From DATELY01 sp035276085 (GTDB lineage Bacteria; Pseudomonadota; Gammaproteobacteria; Steroidobacterales; Steroidobacteraceae): 32,282 bases of DNA. Where the stretch lies: NCBI GenBank assembly GCA_035276085.1, contig DATELY010000290.1:1-32282 (forward strand). The letters are read 5' to 3'. Below, in pieces: positions 1 to 7,508 of this stretch (position 1 is the first letter of the stretch; each line of letters starts with the position of its first letter). The notes beneath the pieces are model-generated. The model was not told where the DNA came from, searched no databases, and worked only from the letters and a program-made list of their open reading frames with translations. The translations under genes were made by a program, and so were the position numbers.

Positions 1-914
1 CGAGAGCGTCGATCGGCACTGGGCCAGCGCTCGAGCACCTCGACCGGATGCACGACGTGCTGCACCGCCTGCACCAATCTGGGCCGTTCAGGATCCTCCG
101 CGGTGCGGAACAGGCCCTTCAAGCGCAGCAGATGCTCGCCGCGCATGGCCGCCAACAGATCGATCCAGTCAAGCATCACCGCCTCGGGAATCGGTGCGTC
201 CACAACGATGGAGCGGGCGCGGATCGTGTCTTCGTGCCGATGCTCGCCGCCCTGCTCGATCTGCTGCGCAAACCGCGTGAAGCCAGTGCCCGGCTCCGCC
301 TCACCTTGCAGGTTCCCGCGCAGCAGCGCGTTGAGCTCAGGATCGTCGACGGCAAGAACATGAGCATAGGGATTGAGCGTGGCAAGGCGTTGGCGCACCT
401 GGGTGGCACCGTGCTCCTCACTCAGATCCAACTTCGTCATCAGCAGCACGTCCGCGAATGCGACCTGCCGCCGCGCCTCACGATGCAACTCCAACGTTCG
501 CAGAGCGTTGACGGTGTCGACGGTTGTCACCGTCGATGACTGCCGCCAATCCCCGACCAGCGCGGGATCGATGGCGAGCGAATGAAGGATCGGGGCGGGA
601 TCGACGAGGCCGGAGGTCTCGATGAAGGCGCGCGCGAAGCGCAGCTCGCCACGTCTACGCCGCTGCGCCAAATCGCCGAGCGTATCCACCAGATCGCCGC
701 GCACGGCGCAGCAGACGCAACCCGTGTCGAGCACGCGAATGTTTTCGTCGCTGTGCGAGATCAGGAGATGATCGAGCGGTACATCGCCGAACTCGTTCAC
801 GATCACCACGCTGTCGGCAAATGCCGGCTCGCGCAGCAGCCGGTTGAGCAGCGTGGTCTTGCCACTGCCCAGAAACCCCGTCAGCAAGATGACCGGCAGC
901 CGCTGATCACTCAA
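1..914 (-). CDS. CobW/G3E-family P-loop GTPase, putative metallochaperone (C-terminus cut by window edge)
   Basis: This frame is open from a TTG at 914 to the left edge (304 codons), so the C-terminus is missing. Read from TTG, the Walker A motif GFLGSGKT is at residues 13-20, the metal-binding CXCC motif (CVCC) at 66-69, an ETSG switch near residue 98 and a TKLD guanine-specificity motif near 150. This order is diagnostic of the G3E family (CobW, YjiA, ZNG1), whose members use GTP to insert Zn, Co or Fe into client enzymes. An in-frame TGA lies six bases upstream of TTG, so TTG is the only start that keeps the P-loop. It overlaps the stop of the upstream amidohydrolase as TTGA, which indicates translational coupling. 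I infer that the amidohydrolase, a metal enzyme, may be the client. Family assignment is firm; the metal and partner are inference. Confidence 0.9.
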   Translation of the reverse strand, partial: MSDQRLPVILLTGFLGSGKTTLLNRLLREPAFADSVVIVNEFGDVPLDHLLISHSDENIRVLDTGCVCCAVRGDLVDTLGDLAQRRRRGELRFARAFIETSGLVDPAPILHSLAIDPALVGDWRQSSTVTTVDTVNALRTLELHREARRQVAFADVLLMTKLDLSEEHGATQVRQRLATLNPYAHVLAVDDPELNALLRGNLQGEAEPGTGFTRFAQQIEQGGEHRHEDTIRARSIVVDAPIPEAVMLDWIDLLAAMRGEHLLRLKGLFRTAEDPERPRLVQAVQHVVHPVEVLERWPSADRRS

Positions 915-2557
915 CGCTCATACACCTTGTTGCCGCCGAACCATGTGGACAAGACCTTGGTATCGGCAATGCGATCGGGAGCACAGGTCTTGATGTCCTG
1001 ATCGATGACGATGAAGTCCGCGACTTTGCCGGTTTCCAACGACCCGATCTTGTCATCGAGACCGAGGGCGATCGCGCCACCGCGCGTGAAGGCGAACATC
1101 GTTTCATCGACGGAAATCGCCTGCTCGGGTCCGAGCGCTCCAGGGAACTGACCGAGCGGATCTCTTCGGGTGACCATGCCTTCCATCGCGAGCCACGGAT
1201 CGGGTGAGGGCGCCACGGGCCAGTCCGAGCCGCCCGCGATGAGCACACCGGCTTTCAGCATGTCGGCAATCGGTGCCATGATGTCGATGCGCTTGTCCGG
1301 CACCGATCCGCGCAGCGCGCGCTCGAGAATGCTGGGACACCACAGCATCGGCGATAAATCCGCCGTCACGTTGAGCGCCGCCATGCGCGGCACATCCGCG
1401 AGATCGATGATGAGTGCATGGGCGATCTGGTGTCGCAGCGTGGTCGGGCCATTGAAGTTGCGCACGACCTCGATCGCATCGAGCGCCTGACGCGAGGCCC
1501 CATCACCCGCGCAGTGAATCTTGACGGCGAGGCCGACACGCTCGCAATCGGCGAGCAGGCGCGCGAGCTGCGGCAGCGTCATGGTGGTGCCGCCTCGATA
1601 GCAGCAGCCGAAGACCGAGTCTTCGCGATACGGCTCGAGCATGGCGGCGGTGCGCGTCATGGGTACGCCATCCAGCAGCACCTTGGCGAAATTCGGCCGT
1701 ACATGTTCGGTGCGGTACTTCTCTTTCTCCGCGAACAGCGGCGCTCCGATCGGTCCAGGCGTGTAAAAACCTCCGGTCGCCATCAGCGAGGGCGTCACCC
1801 ACGCCGTGAGCTTGCCCGCGCGGTCGAGCTCCGAGAGCGCCTGAATCATGGCGAGATAACTCAAGGCATCCTGAAATGCGGTGACGCCGAGTGAATTGAG
1901 AATCTCGACACCCTTCACCACGACCTGACCGAGGACCGATGCGTCGCTGAACATCGCATCTTCCAACGCCTCGTCCACCAACACGCCAGCGCTCTCGAGC
2001 AGAAAGCCGGTCGGCGCTCCGCTCTGCGCGTCGCGACCGATGCGGCCATTCGCTGGATCCTTCGTCGACGCAGTGATGCCAGCGGCGGCCAGTGCAGCGG
2101 AGTTGCACCAGCGGTTGTGCGCCGAGTCATCGCGCAACACGACGGGTTTGCCAGCGGAGACGGCATCGAGATCCGCGCGCGCTTGTGACGTATTGAGTCG
2201 GTCGGCCAACCCGCTGTCGAAGCCGCCACCGAATACCCACCGCCCCGCAGGCGCGGCCTGCGCCGCCTTGCGGATGTGCACAAGGATCTCGTCATACGAC
2301 CACGCCGATGAGATGTTCAGCTCGAACAGCGCGGCCCGACCGCCGAGGGTATGGTGGTTGTGAATGTCGATCACGCCGGGCATCACCGTGCTGCCCTTCA
2401 GGTCGATCGCTTGATGGCCCGGGCCCGCCGCTTCGCGCACCGAGCGCTCATCGCCAACCGCCACGATGCGGCCGTTGCGCACACCGAATGCTGCTGCGGT
2501 CCGGTACTGTGGGTCGCACGTGTGGATGCGGCCGTTAAAGAAGATTGTCGCTTGCAT
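911..2557 (-). CDS. YtcJ-like metal-dependent amidohydrolase
   Basis: The 548-residue product belongs to the amidohydrolase superfamily, YtcJ/DrrA-like branch, which hydrolyses amide or related bonds with a mono- or dinuclear metal site; the substrate is unknown. Visible metal ligands are an HNHH motif at residues 66-69, a His in KIHCAGDG, a further His in LRHQIAHA and the Asp in GGSDWPVAPSPDP. The short beta-sandwich N-terminus (NGRIHTCD, GRIVAVGD) and its C-terminal return (GKVADFIVID) are typical. The ATG at 2557 is chosen over one 60 bases upstream because GGAGG sits at 2569-2565, seven bases away. The stop overlaps the start of the G3E GTPase. The monooxygenase genes lie upstream on the same strand, but a 382-base gap makes co-transcription uncertain. 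No signal peptide is visible, so a cytoplasmic location is expected. Confidence 0.9.
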   Translation of the reverse strand: MQATIFFNGRIHTCDPQYRTAAAFGVRNGRIVAVGDERSVREAAGPGHQAIDLKGSTVMPGVIDIHNHHTLGGRAALFELNISSAWSYDEILVHIRKAAQAAPAGRWVFGGGFDSGLADRLNTSQARADLDAVSAGKPVVLRDDSAHNRWCNSAALAAAGITASTKDPANGRIGRDAQSGAPTGFLLESAGVLVDEALEDAMFSDASVLGQVVVKGVEILNSLGVTAFQDALSYLAMIQALSELDRAGKLTAWVTPSLMATGGFYTPGPIGAPLFAEKEKYRTEHVRPNFAKVLLDGVPMTRTAAMLEPYREDSVFGCCYRGGTTMTLPQLARLLADCERVGLAVKIHCAGDGASRQALDAIEVVRNFNGPTTLRHQIAHALIIDLADVPRMAALNVTADLSPMLWCPSILERALRGSVPDKRIDIMAPIADMLKAGVLIAGGSDWPVAPSPDPWLAMEGMVTRRDPLGQFPGALGPEQAISVDETMFAFTRGGAIALGLDDKIGSLETGKVADFIVIDQDIKTCAPDRIADTKVLSTWFGGNKVYER

Positions 2558-2939
2558 ATCAACGCCTCCGCGGGAGAGCCCCTGAACCAGTGTCATCGTG
2601 TTCCAACGTCCTCGCATCGTCGCAATTGACCGGGCGATCGGCTTACCTGCCGAGATGCGCCGCCAGTGTCTTGATCGCGTCGATGAAGGCGCGACATGGC
2701 GGCCTCGTCAATGAAGGTGGGTGCTCCAGATACGGGTGATGCCGAACGTGTCTGCCCAACCATGGGTCAGCACGCGCTTGATCTGATCTGCTTCCAGACG
2801 CGCGCATTCGGTTGGGCTGAAGCTTAGTCAGGCCCCAGCGGCACCCGTTAGCCGAAATCGGCACCAGCCTGCGAAAAGGGCAACCCTGGCTGCTGATCCG
2901 CGCCGCGGACGCCGCATCGGCGTTGCGCAGCCATTCGAT
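2558..2939. other. Intergenic gap, no confident gene; possible degraded coding remnant on the minus strand
   Basis: No convincing gene lies between the flavin reductase stop and the amidohydrolase start. On the minus strand a 39-codon open stretch (2827 to 2708) reads like ordinary protein, including ARLEADQIKRVLTHGW, but it has no start codon and follows directly after a stop. A second minus frame, ending at 2643, finishes in RAFIDAIKTLAAHLGR, which resembles the C-terminus of a regulator or enzyme. Two protein-like tails in different frames suggest a frameshifted remnant, but I cannot name the family. The region must also hold the ribosome binding site, and perhaps a promoter, for the amidohydrolase. 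Confidence 0.35.
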
Positions 2940-3503
2940 TCAGTGGTGATCGTAGAAGATCTGCGGCGGCTCGTCGTGTACATCGAGCAGATCCGGCGCA
3001 GGTGCGCTGTCCGCATCCAGGTGGCGATAACGGCCGCGGAAGAACAACAGCGGCCGATGCGGTTCGATGCCCACGTGCAACTCGCGCACGCGCCCTATCA
3101 CCACCCAGTGATCCCCCGCCTCGACGACACGGTCGGTGTCGCAGTCCAGCGTGGCGAGGCTCCCCTCGAGTCGCAGTGCGCAACGCGAGGGAACGAAGCG
3201 GAACGGCGGCGGTGAGGACTGCTTCCAACCGCCGGCGAAGTACGTCGACAGCGATTGCTGCTCGTCGCGCAGGAAATTGATCGTGAACCCCGCAAGCCCC
3301 TCGAGATGCTGCGATAGCCGTGTGCTCTTGCCGGGACAGAACAGCACGAGCGTCGGATCGAGAGACAAGGAAGAGACCGCGTTGACGGTCATCGCGAGCA
3401 CTTCGTCCGCCGCACGCGCGACGATCACTGCGACGCCGGTCGCGAACATCCCGATGGTGTCGCGAAACCGGCGTGGATCGACCGATGCAGACGACTCGTT
3501 CAT
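2940..3503 (-). CDS. hpaC: Flavin reductase, HpaC-like component of a two-component monooxygenase
   Basis: The 187-residue protein matches the flavin reductase domain family (HpaC, NmoB). It reduces FAD or FMN with NAD(P)H and hands the free reduced flavin to a partner monooxygenase. Visible features are the N-terminal RFRDTIGMFATGVAVI segment, the AMTVNAVSSLSLDP flavin-contact region, the GDHWVVIGRV segment carrying the family GDH motif, and the C-terminal RPLLFFRGRY strand. Length fits the family (about 165-190). It follows the HpaB-like oxygenase by 43 bases on the same strand, so the two almost certainly form one enzyme system. The symbol is by family; the exact flavin and nucleotide preference cannot be read from the sequence. 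Confidence 0.9.
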   Translation of the reverse strand: MNESSASVDPRRFRDTIGMFATGVAVIVARAADEVLAMTVNAVSSLSLDPTLVLFCPGKSTRLSQHLEGLAGFTINFLRDEQQSLSTYFAGGWKQSSPPPFRFVPSRCALRLEGSLATLDCDTDRVVEAGDHWVVIGRVRELHVGIEPHRPLLFFRGRYRHLDADSAPAPDLLDVHDEPPQIFYDHH

Positions 3504-3546
3504 CGCAGGTCAGCCGTGGATCAGTGTTCGCCGCACGAGGGCAGGC

Positions 3547-5046
3547 TTACGACGCAGCACCGAAGGCTTCGTCGCGCTGTGCTTTGACGAAGCTGCGCAC
3601 CTTCTCAGCGTACTCCTGTATCTGGCTGTTGTGACCCGTCACGAGCGCACCCGCCATGCGGACCGGATCGCCGAAGAAGAAGCGCTCGTAGAGCACCTGC
3701 CGTGTCGCGAACGCAGAGATCGACGCATCCCATGCCAGGCGAAACAGCGGGATACGCTCGAACGCGTCGGCGCGCGCCGCCTGGTAGTACTTCTTGATGT
3801 CCTCGACGAGCGGTCCTTTGAGATCGCTTTCGGTCGGCATCGAAACCAGGCCGCTGGCGCCGATCTGCTGGATGATCTCCACCATGCGTGGATACAGACG
3901 CGGGAACAGATTGCGCGCCGCATCGAGCGGGTTCCAAGCCGGCCGCATCACACCCCATTCATCGAGCGCGGCATCCGCCTCGGCGGTACGCAGGAAGGCC
4001 TTCATCGTTTCCGTATTCACCCAGAGCTCTGCCAGCTTTTCGTGAATGTGCTGGAAGATCTCGGCGCCGATCGTGTTCACCATGAGCGAGGCCAGGCCGA
4101 GCATGAACTCGCACTTGGCAATGTTCTTCACGACAACCTGATGCGTCATGTGCACGACGGCACCCGTGCGTGCGTACGCTTCGTTGCAGCGTTTCACATC
4201 GCGATGGAGCAGCACGTTCTCCCACGGCACGAACACGTCGTCGAACACGACCAGCGCATCCATCTCCTCGAAGCGCGAGCCGAGCGGATGGTCGAAGTGT
4301 GAGCGCTCGTAGTCGACACTCTCGCGACAGATGAAGCGCAGCCCCGGTGTGTTGTTCGGGATCGAGAAACCGAACGCGTACGGCGCATCCTCTTCCGGAC
4401 TCTTGAGCAGGGTCGAGGGGAACACCATGATCTCATCGGAAATCGGCAACGTCGCCAGCATGCGGCAACCGCGGATGACCAGGCCCGCATCGGTCTCTTC
4501 CTTGATGCGCGCGGCCAGGAACGGGTCCGCCTGCTTCGCGGAGCTCACGGCGCGGTTCGCCTGGGGAGGAATCAACGTGTGCGTGAGACACAGGTCGTTC
4601 TCGCGCAGATATTCGTAGTAACGCACGGCGTTCTTGCCGAAGCGCGGATCGGCCTCGGCGAGAAAAGGCGCGCCCGCCGCATAACCGGTCATCGCACGGC
4701 TGATGTAATCCGGCACACGTCCCATCATGCCGAACGTGTAGTCCTCCCACACCTTCATCGCGCGGCTGACGCTGACGAGTTCCGCATGCGTCTTCGGCAT
4801 CATGAACGAGCGCGCGACTTTCCTGCCCGAGGTCGGCGATTCGTACAGGCACGTATCCGCCTTCTCCCACTGCAGGTCATACAGCCTGGCAAGCGTGTGG
4901 ACGCCGCCCTTCAAAGCTGGATGCACCGTGACGTCCTTGACCTGTTCGCCTTTGTACCAAATCGAAGGCGGCTGCTCGCGCAGGCGTTGCAAGACCTGAG
5001 CGCCGCGGCGAGCGCCCGTACCACGCACTTCTGTATTCACTTTCAT
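3547..5046 (-). CDS. hpaB: HpaB-family FADH2-dependent aromatic monooxygenase (4-hydroxyphenylacetate 3-hydroxylase type)
   Basis: The 499-residue protein has the acyl-CoA-dehydrogenase-like fold of HpaB, TftD and HadA enzymes, which use reduced FAD and O2 to ortho-hydroxylate phenols. Substrate-site residues known from the Thermus HpaB structure have clear counterparts: Arg110 and Tyr114 in GRVPDYIS and His156 in LCLTH. IPNNTPGLRFICRES and FDDVFVPWENV are also conserved. The frame is open to 5304, but the ATG at 5046 gives the same leader length before the YKGEQVKDVT strand as E. coli HpaB. Its RBS is poor (AGGGG abuts the ATG), and an ATG at 5067 is an alternative. The gene is followed by hpaC and divergent from iclR, its likely regulator. 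4-Hydroxyphenylacetate is only one possible substrate; homologues act on phenol, chlorophenols and tyrosine derivatives. Confidence 0.9.
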   Translation of the reverse strand: MKVNTEVRGTGARRGAQVLQRLREQPPSIWYKGEQVKDVTVHPALKGGVHTLARLYDLQWEKADTCLYESPTSGRKVARSFMMPKTHAELVSVSRAMKVWEDYTFGMMGRVPDYISRAMTGYAAGAPFLAEADPRFGKNAVRYYEYLRENDLCLTHTLIPPQANRAVSSAKQADPFLAARIKEETDAGLVIRGCRMLATLPISDEIMVFPSTLLKSPEEDAPYAFGFSIPNNTPGLRFICRESVDYERSHFDHPLGSRFEEMDALVVFDDVFVPWENVLLHRDVKRCNEAYARTGAVVHMTHQVVVKNIAKCEFMLGLASLMVNTIGAEIFQHIHEKLAELWVNTETMKAFLRTAEADAALDEWGVMRPAWNPLDAARNLFPRLYPRMVEIIQQIGASGLVSMPTESDLKGPLVEDIKKYYQAARADAFERIPLFRLAWDASISAFATRQVLYERFFFGDPVRMAGALVTGHNSQIQEYAEKVRSFVKAQRDEAFGAAS

Positions 5047-5091
5047 CCCCTGCCGGGCGACGCCCATGGCCAACACCGCTGCAACGAATCT

Positions 5092-5116
5092 GTTACGAAA
5101 TGCGTAACGCGTTATG
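5092..5116. promoter_or_regulatory. Stacked palindromes, candidate IclR operator
   Basis: GTTACG (5092-5097) and CGTAAC (5103-5108) form a perfect inverted repeat with a 5-base spacer. TAACGCGTTA (5105-5114) is a second, overlapping perfect palindrome that brings in a third half-site, GTTATG (5111-5116). The array covers the predicted hpaB start site and the likely iclR -10 (TATGAT, 5113-5118). IclR-family proteins commonly bind such short palindromes as dimers or tetramers. Assignment to this IclR is inferred from position. Confidence 0.55.
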
Positions 5117-5119
5117 ATT

Positions 5120-5148
5120 AGAGTAATTCCGCTGTATGCAGCGGTCAA
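5120..5148 (-). promoter_or_regulatory. Candidate sigma-70 promoter for hpaB-hpaC
   Basis: On the minus strand TTGACC (5148-5143) is a good -35 element, and 17 bases later TACTCT (5125-5120) is a moderate -10. Transcription would start near 5113, inside the palindrome array just downstream, leaving a leader of about 67 bases. This is what a repressor-controlled promoter would look like. The -10 matches consensus only partly, so this is a prediction. Confidence 0.45.
5129..5144. promoter_or_regulatory. Second palindrome in the iclR-hpaB gap
   Basis: CCGCTG-TATG-CAGCGG is a perfect 6-bp inverted repeat with a 4-base loop. It lies between the proposed -35 and -10 of hpaB and in the leader of iclR, upstream of its ribosome binding site (5155-5160). 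It could be a second protein site or an RNA hairpin in the iclR leader. Confidence 0.4.
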
Positions 5149-5168
5149 CCACTCGAGGTGAGAATGCG

Positions 5169-5948
5169 ATGGTTCGCAAGCGCAAAACACAACACGGCAT
5201 CCAGTCGATCGAGGTCGGAGGTCGACTGCTGGTTGCATTGGCCCAGGCATCGGGGCCGATGATGCTGCGCGACATCGCGGGCAAGGCGCAGATGCCCGCG
5301 GCAAAGGCGCATCGTTATCTGGTGAGTCTCATGCGCATGGGGTTGGTGGAACAGGGCTCCGAAAACGGCCTGTACGACCTGGGTCCCTTCGCTCTTCAGC
5401 TGGGATTGAGCGCGCTCGCACGTCTTGATCCGGTCACCGTGGCCGCGCCGTTCTTGAGTCAGTTGCGCGAGGACATCGGTCACACGGTTGCGCTCGCCGT
5501 GTGGGCAAATCAAGGGGCGACGATCGTGCGCTGGCTCGGCGCGGACACGCCGGTAGCCGCAAGTCTGCGGGTGGGCTCCGTCATGCCTCTTACCCGCTCC
5601 GCGACGGGTAACGCATTCCTGGCCTTCCTGCCGCCGCAGACGACTGCGCGCTGGATCAAGAGCGAGCTTGCCGAGCATGTGCGCAAGGGACTGACGCCCA
5701 CGACCGCTCATGAAGTCGAGCGACTGACTACGAAGACGCGCCGCCTGGGTTACGCTCGCACGAGCGAATTCATTCCCGGGATCAGCGGCATGGCTGCACC
5801 GGTGTTCGATCACACCGGGGCGATGGTGTTCGCGCTCGTGGCGCTGGGCTATAGTCGTCCGTTCGATGAACAGTTCGACCGAATATCGGCTGCAGTTCTG
5901 CGCGCAGCGCAGGCCTTGTCGCAGCGACTGGGATTCGCGGCAAGCTGA
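5169..5948 (+). CDS. IclR-family transcriptional regulator
   Basis: The 259-residue protein has an N-terminal winged helix-turn-helix (about residues 10-70, with MMLRDIAGKAQMPAAKAHRY as the recognition region) and a C-terminal IclR effector-binding domain with the VGSVMPLTRSATGNAFLAF pocket motif. Family members sense aromatic or short acids and repress or activate adjacent catabolic genes. The ATG at 5169 is preferred over an in-frame ATG at 5136 because GAGGTG at 5155-5160 is spaced eight bases from it. The gene is divergent from hpaB across a palindrome-rich gap and lies 58 bases before the semialdehyde dehydrogenase on the same strand. I infer control of hpaBC and probably of itself and gabD. 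The effector is unknown. Confidence 0.92.
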   Translation: MVRKRKTQHGIQSIEVGGRLLVALAQASGPMMLRDIAGKAQMPAAKAHRYLVSLMRMGLVEQGSENGLYDLGPFALQLGLSALARLDPVTVAAPFLSQLREDIGHTVALAVWANQGATIVRWLGADTPVAASLRVGSVMPLTRSATGNAFLAFLPPQTTARWIKSELAEHVRKGLTPTTAHEVERLTTKTRRLGYARTSEFIPGISGMAAPVFDHTGAMVFALVALGYSRPFDEQFDRISAAVLRAAQALSQRLGFAAS

Positions 5949-6006
5949 AACGACGCGCCCACCCGGCGAAGGCCATCACTTCATCATCGATCTCTAGTAC
6001 AACGCC

Positions 6007-7467
6007 ATGAAACTTCACGATTCCCGCTTGCTTCGCGAACAGTGCTTCATCGACGGCGAATGGCGCAATGCCGATACCGGTGCGACGGTATTCGTGACCA
6101 ATCCCGCCACCGGCGAGCGACTGGGATCCGTTCCCATGATGGGCACCGCTGAAACACGGCGGGCCATCGAGGCCGCACATGCCGCGCTTGCAACCTGGAA
6201 AGCGACGACCGCGAAGGAACGCGCGACGGTGCTGCGCCGCTGGTTCGATCTGATGATGTCGCACCAGGACGATCTCGCCACGATCATGACAGCCGAGCAA
6301 GGCAAGCCGCTGGCAGAATCCAAAGGCGAGATCGCATACGCCGCATCCTTCATCGAGTGGTTTGCCGAAGAAGGCAAGCGCTTGTACGGCGACGTCATTC
6401 CGTCTCACGCCCCGGACAAACGCATCCTGGTGATTCGGCAGCCCGTGGGCGTCGTCGCCGCCATTACGCCTTGGAACTTCCCCGCGGCGATGATCACGCG
6501 CAAGGCGGCGCCGGCGCTCGCCGCCGGTTGCACGTTCGTGGTCAAGCCGGCACAACAAACACCCTATTCGGCGCTCGCAATGGCGGAGCTCGCAGCTCGC
6601 GCAGGCATTCCCAAGGGCGTCATCAACGTGGTCGTGGGGCATTCGAGCCAGATCGGTGCGGAAATGACCTCCAACCCGCGCGTGCGCAAACTGACGTTCA
6701 CCGGCTCGACACAGATCGGCAAGCTGCTGATGTCCCAATGCACCGGCACAGTCAAGAAGGTCTCGATGGAGCTGGGCGGCAACGCGCCGTTCATCGTCTT
6801 CGACGACGCCGATCTGGATGCCGCCGTGCAAGGCGCCATCGCCAGCAAGTATCGCAATACCGGACAGACCTGCGTGTGCGCAAATCGTCTGCTGATCCAG
6901 GACGGCATCTATGACGCTTTCGCCGAAAAGCTCGCGGGCGCCGTGCGGAACCTGCGTATCGGAAACGGACTCGCCGGGCCCACCGATCAAGGACCCTTGA
7001 TCGATGAAAACGCCGTGGCAAAAGTCGAAGAACACGTTGCCGATGCGCTCGCGAAGGGCGCTCGTGTGCTGGTCGGTGGCAAACGACATGCACTCGGCGG
7101 ACAGTTCTTCGAACCCACCGTACTCACGCACGTGAATCCCAGCATGCTGGTGGCGCGCGAAGAAACGTTTGGTCCGGTGGCACCGCTGTTCCGCTTCAAG
7201 ACCGAGGCCGATGCAATCGCCCTCGCGAACGACACGGAGTTCGGCCTGGCCGCCTACTTCTATACACGCGATCTCGCACGCGCATGGCGCGTTGCCGAAG
7301 CGCTCGAGACCGGCATCGTCGGTTTGAACACGGGACTCATCTCGACCGAAGTCGCGCCGTTCGGCGGCATCAAGGAATCCGGCATCGGTCGCGAGGGCTC
7401 GAAGTACGGCATCCAGGATTTCACGGAGCTGAAGTACATCTGCGTTGGCGGGATCCATCCCGCCTAG
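6007..7467 (+). CDS. gabD: NAD(P)-dependent succinate-semialdehyde dehydrogenase (aldehyde dehydrogenase family)
   Basis: The 486-residue protein closely follows GabD. It contains the ITPWNFPAAMITRK cofactor segment, VVKPAQQTPYSA, the general base Glu in MELGGNAPF, and the catalytic Cys in GQTCVCANR, where the second Cys two residues on is typical of SSADH. It oxidises succinate semialdehyde (or glutarate semialdehyde) to the diacid. No clear Shine-Dalgarno precedes the ATG at 6007, so it may be read from the iclR transcript. In homoprotocatechuate catabolism the last C4 product is succinate semialdehyde, which gives a plausible link to the nearby hpaBC; that link is inference. A role in GABA use is an alternative. 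The gene converges with the paa operon. Confidence 0.9.
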   Translation: MKLHDSRLLREQCFIDGEWRNADTGATVFVTNPATGERLGSVPMMGTAETRRAIEAAHAALATWKATTAKERATVLRRWFDLMMSHQDDLATIMTAEQGKPLAESKGEIAYAASFIEWFAEEGKRLYGDVIPSHAPDKRILVIRQPVGVVAAITPWNFPAAMITRKAAPALAAGCTFVVKPAQQTPYSALAMAELAARAGIPKGVINVVVGHSSQIGAEMTSNPRVRKLTFTGSTQIGKLLMSQCTGTVKKVSMELGGNAPFIVFDDADLDAAVQGAIASKYRNTGQTCVCANRLLIQDGIYDAFAEKLAGAVRNLRIGNGLAGPTDQGPLIDENAVAKVEEHVADALAKGARVLVGGKRHALGGQFFEPTVLTHVNPSMLVAREETFGPVAPLFRFKTEADAIALANDTEFGLAAYFYTRDLARAWRVAEALETGIVGLNTGLISTEVAPFGGIKESGIGREGSKYGIQDFTELKYICVGGIHPA

Positions 7468-7495
7468 CTGCTGCTGGCGTCTCCGCCCGCAGCTA
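7465..7495. terminator. Bidirectional hairpin between convergent gabD and the paa operon
   Basis: TAGCTGC (7465-7471) pairs perfectly with GCAGCTA (7489-7495), and an inner GGCG/CGCC stem (7476-7479 with 7484-7487) closes a 4-base loop. The hairpin starts at the gabD stop codon and ends 13 bases from the stop of the last paa-operon gene. No U-tract is evident on either side, so efficiency is uncertain. Confidence 0.45.
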
Positions 7496-7508
7496 AGCTC
7501 GAGATGAT

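Noticed and set aside
48..1001. Plus-strand frames at the left end
   Set aside because: They are antisense to the G3E GTPase, which shows the Walker A and CXCC motifs on the minus strand and continues past the edge.
3136..4302. Open frame of 388 codons on the plus strand
   Set aside because: It is antisense to hpaC and hpaB, with shuffled composition and no motif.
5047..5304. N-terminal extension of hpaB to 5304
   Set aside because: It would run through the divergent promoter gap and into iclR, and E. coli HpaB aligns from the ATG at 5046.
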